Of a stretch of 64,000 nucleotides of DNA, positions 61,564 through 64,000 are shown one piece after another; position 1 is the stretch's first letter, and each line of letters starts with the position of its first letter. Made by a program: the position numbers and the translations under genes. The notes under the pieces were generated by a model. That model was not told the origin of the DNA. It worked only from the letters and a program-made list of their open reading frames with translations, and did no database searches. The DNA is from Chryseobacterium sp. Bi04 (GTDB taxonomy: Bacteria > Bacteroidota > Bacteroidia > Flavobacteriales > Weeksellaceae): NCBI RefSeq assembly GCF_918698085.1, contig NZ_CAKKLP010000002.1, forward strand, positions 248,001 through 312,000, in the 5' to 3' direction.

Positions 61564-62013
61564 ATGAAAACTATATTTAATAAACCGGAAAGGGAAGAGC
61601 TGATGGAAAGAATCAATACACTGAATTCCCAAAATACGGCCCAATGGGGTAAGATGAACCTGTATCAGATGATGAAACACTGTACCCGGTGGAATGACTG
61701 GGTATTGGGAAACGAAGCGTATTCTTACAAACAGGAGTTTTTGGGGAAGCTATTTGGAAAAGTGGTTTTAAAAGGGATGGTAAAAGATGATAAGCCAATG
61801 AAAAAGAATTCGCCTGCCGGTATCTTTACAATTAAAGAACAAAGTGGAGATATACAGCATCAGAAAAAGATATGGCTTGAGCAGATGGCTGCTTATGAAA
61901 ACTTTTCAAATCCGGAATTTATCCATGATTTTTTTGGCAAAATGAAAACAGAGGATATCGGTATTTTTGTCTACAAGCACATGGATCATCATTTAAGACA
62001 GTTTAACGCCTGA
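61564..62013 (+). CDS. DUF1569 (DinB-like) protein
   Basis: A 149-residue helical protein with three conserved His: MMKHCTRWNDWV (H38), the middle part, and FVYKHMDHHLRQF at the C-terminus (MDHHLRQF is the DinB/DUF1569 metal motif). The DinB fold is a four-helix bundle with a metal site, often linked to thiol or damage stress. Function unknown. The frame is intact and has normal codon use. Confidence 0.82.
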   Translation: MKTIFNKPEREELMERINTLNSQNTAQWGKMNLYQMMKHCTRWNDWVLGNEAYSYKQEFLGKLFGKVVLKGMVKDDKPMKKNSPAGIFTIKEQSGDIQHQKKIWLEQMAAYENFSNPEFIHDFFGKMKTEDIGIFVYKHMDHHLRQFNA

Positions 62014-62143
62014 GGCTAAAAACGTCATTTGTATTATTTCAAATCCTTTTCACCTGGATTAAAAAGTATTGTATCAATAACGATGAATATTTTATGATTT
62101 TAATACTTCTTGTTTATCAACCTCAGTTCTATACAATTCAGTG

Positions 62144-62176
62144 TTGGAAGCAGGAGGCAGAAAATGTTTATATTTG
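62144..62176 (+). promoter_or_regulatory. Promoter of yihY
   Basis: TTG at 62144-62146 and TATATTTG at 62169-62176 are 22 nt apart. Transcription would begin near 62183, just before the short leader frame at 62186. Confidence 0.6.
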
Positions 62177-62185
62177 TAATGAGAT

Positions 62186-62266
62186 ATGGATGAAATTTAT
62201 GAGATACTTATTAAAATGAGTGTTTCAGTTTTTTATTGCTTTCTTAATTACCAAATTATAACATAG
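62186..62266 (+). other. Possible 26-residue leader frame before yihY
   Basis: ATG 62186 to TAG 62264-62266 encodes a 26-residue peptide starting MDEIYEILIK; its stop codon directly abuts the yihY start codon at 62267. It could be a translationally coupling leader or a chance frame. No homology is recognised. Confidence 0.3.
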
Positions 62267-63280
62267 ATGAGTATAAAGGTTCCCAAATTTATCCTGAAAG
62301 TTCAAGAGTTTTTTGATGACATTCATATTCCTGTTTTGGGAATATCGCTGTGGCAGATGTTTCAGATCTATATCTCAGGAATTTTTAAAGGTAAAATAGG
62401 AAGAAAAGCAGCTGCTATTTCCTGGAGCTTTACCATCAGTTTATTTCCATTCCTTCTGTTTTTGCTTTCGGTTTTACCTTATATGCCACATTATGATAAG
62501 CTTCAGTTTTATATTTTTGAAGTATTGATGCATAATGTTTTTCCTTCCAATATGGAAGGGGATGTCAGGGGATATATAGAAACCAACATTATTCCCAATA
62601 TGAAGGGGATCAGTAATCTTACCATTGTACTGGCGTTGGTTTTTGCTACCAACGGTACATTTTCCCTTATCAATGGATTTAATGAAAATACGGATGAAAA
62701 GCTCAGTGATGTTAAAGAATTTATTCTTTCATTTTTTATCACCATTGGCTTTATTACCATCGTATTTCTGGCTCTGTTTGGAGTTTATTATGTGGAAGTG
62801 GTGATGAAGCTTTTTACACCTGCCTATGATGTTACGTGGCTGGTGGATAACCTTTCCAGTATTATTGGATTTGTGTCCTTTCCTCTGTTTTATTTTATTC
62901 TACTGACCTTATTTTACTGGCTGGGAACAGTGAAAATTACCCGTTTCAGACAGGCGGTTCCCGGAGCGGTTCTTACAACGATATTATTTGTCCTTACGAC
63001 TTATATTTTCGCTATTTATGTCAAAGATATAGCCCGTTACAATGTGCTTTACGGCTCGATTGGAAGTATGATCCTGCTGATGGTTTGGGTGAATGTGAAT
63101 GTCTATCTTCTCCTGTTCGGAAACGAACTCAATATGGCTATCAGAAAGCTTAGAATAGAGAAGCTGTTGTCTGATGAAATTCAAAAAGAGACCACTCATT
63201 ATCACAGCCAGATTACAGAACCTGATTTTGAGAATAATAAGGAACACCAATGGAAAATGGAAAACCGGAAGAAAGATTAA
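62267..63280 (+). CDS. YihY/virulence factor BrkB family membrane protein
   Basis: An inner-membrane protein of 337 residues with about six helices. Family motifs include KAAAISWSFTISLFPFLLFL near residue 45, LPYMPHYDKL, and RYNVLYGSIGSMILLMVWVN near 260, a highly conserved BrkB signature. The C-terminal 50 residues are charged and cytoplasmic. The old name RNase BN is incorrect; function is unknown. Its stop overlaps the stop of the convergent nhaA by three bases. Confidence 0.9.
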   Translation: MSIKVPKFILKVQEFFDDIHIPVLGISLWQMFQIYISGIFKGKIGRKAAAISWSFTISLFPFLLFLLSVLPYMPHYDKLQFYIFEVLMHNVFPSNMEGDVRGYIETNIIPNMKGISNLTIVLALVFATNGTFSLINGFNENTDEKLSDVKEFILSFFITIGFITIVFLALFGVYYVEVVMKLFTPAYDVTWLVDNLSSIIGFVSFPLFYFILLTLFYWLGTVKITRFRQAVPGAVLTTILFVLTTYIFAIYVKDIARYNVLYGSIGSMILLMVWVNVNVYLLLFGNELNMAIRKLRIEKLLSDEIQKETTHYHSQITEPDFENNKEHQWKMENRKKD

Positions 63281-64000
63281 TTTTCTTCCAGTTCCGGATG
63301 TTCTTTAGAGCTCATGCTTAATATGGTATATCCTAACACTGCAGCTAAGAATGAAGCGATCAGAATAGCAAATTTAGCTTCATCCTGGATCGGAATTTCG
63401 TTTTTAAAGGACAGCAATGCTATAAAAATAGACATGGTAAATCCGATTCCGGCCAGTAAACCTACACCAATCATTTGAGTCCAGTTGCTGTTCTGAGGTA
63501 AGGAACTCAATTTCATTTTGATCGCAATGAAGGAAAATAAGTTTATTCCAATCAGCTTTCCTAAGATCAGCCCGCAGATAATTCCCAATCCCAACGTACT
63601 TGTAATGCCGGCAACCATTTCGCTGGAGAAAGTAATATTGGTATTGGTTAATGCAAAAATAGGCATGATCAGAAAACTTACAGGGACATGGAGCTGGTGC
63701 TCAAGCTTTTCCAGAGGTGAAATATCTACATTGGAAGCATTCGTAGGAATTGAAAATGCGAGTAAAACTCCCGCTATCGTTGCATGGATACCCGAATGAT
63801 GGAGGAAATACCATAAAAATAATCCCGGAATAATGTAAAATATAATGCGGGTAACTTTTAAAAAGTTTAGCAGGAAAAGGAGAGCCGTTACTCCCAGTGA
63901 TAATAGAAGATAGCTCCAATGGATTTGCTCTGTATAAAAGATGGCGATGACAAGGATGGCTCCAAGATCATCTACAATAGCTAATGCCGCAAGAAATATC
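63277..64000 (-). CDS. nhaA: Na+/H+ antiporter NhaA (partial, start beyond window)
   Basis: The frame is open from 63277 through the right edge, so the N-terminal part lies outside the window. The visible part begins IFLAALAIVDDLGAILVIAI, where the two Asp are the ion-binding pair equivalent to D163 and D164 in E. coli. HHSGIHATIAGVLLAFSIPT, EHQLHVPVSFLIMPIFALTN and GLLAGIGFTMSIFIA are family motifs. It exports sodium in exchange for protons and is important for salt and alkaline pH tolerance. Confidence 0.93.
   Translation of the reverse strand, partial: IFLAALAIVDDLGAILVIAIFYTEQIHWSYLLLSLGVTALLFLLNFLKVTRIIFYIIPGLFLWYFLHHSGIHATIAGVLLAFSIPTNASNVDISPLEKLEHQLHVPVSFLIMPIFALTNTNITFSSEMVAGITSTLGLGIICGLILGKLIGINLFSFIAIKMKLSSLPQNSNWTQMIGVGLLAGIGFTMSIFIALLSFKNEIPIQDEAKFAILIASFLAAVLGYTILSMSSKEHPELEEN

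Noticed and set aside
1..64000. tRNA, rRNA and intact mobile elements
   Set aside because: Scanning found no cloverleaf-type tRNA pattern, rRNA core sequence, transposase or integrase frame in this window.

Overview
The window looks like chromosomal DNA from a member of the Flavobacteriia, most likely Chryseobacterium or a close relative. The signs are T9SS C-terminal sorting tails on two secreted proteins (28364-29968 and 44426-45790), a fused SecDF, several short TAnnTTTG promoter elements with no Shine-Dalgarno sites, many secreted or lipoprotein genes, low GC with AT-rich spacers, and a small bacteriocin-like Cys-rich peptide of a kind common in Chryseobacterium. No rRNA, tRNA, CRISPR array, prophage or intact insertion sequence was seen.

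Layout: 1-1.7 kb holds a pirin and an FMN reductase. 2.0-8.3 kb is a purine block (purM, purN, purH, purD, guaA), with unusual period-8 inverted repeat arrays in the purM/purN/purH spacers. 8.4-16.1 kb has a GNAT-nitrilase fusion, a cold-shock protein, a UbiB-like kinase, a DEAD-box helicase and small secreted proteins. 16.2-25.4 kb, mostly minus strand, has two lipocalin-like lipoproteins, an SGNH hydrolase, an alcohol dehydrogenase, a decayed tandem-duplicated locus, a peptide deformylase remnant, a GH20 hexosaminidase and a serine hydrolase. 25.7-28.2 kb is phosphoenolpyruvate carboxylase, followed by a T9SS subtilase. 30-33.9 kb is a same-strand sugar-nucleotide/cell-surface group (DegT aminotransferase, GalE, methyltransferase, cytidylyltransferase). 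33.9-40 kb, minus strand, has an outer-membrane receptor-like protein, mltG-dapF, a low-complexity lipoprotein and pnuC. 40-49 kb has an amino acid permease, hemN, a T9SS sugar dehydrogenase and secDF. 49.5-55.9 kb has two secreted proteins and an MFS/AraC/DoxX/arylamine acetyltransferase group. 57-64 kb has tatA, a PAP2 phosphatase, a TPR protein, trmL, rlmH, a GlxA-type regulator, yihY and a partial nhaA running off the right edge.

The genes are mostly housekeeping and envelope functions. The less ordinary material lies between them: two families of intergenic arrays built on strict 7-nt and 8-nt periods, often arranged as inverted halves; a 3' gene end amplified into decayed tandem copies; broken gene remnants; a structured leader before purH; and a short promoter-to-terminator unit before purM. 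Functions come from recognising motifs in the translations. No database search was run.
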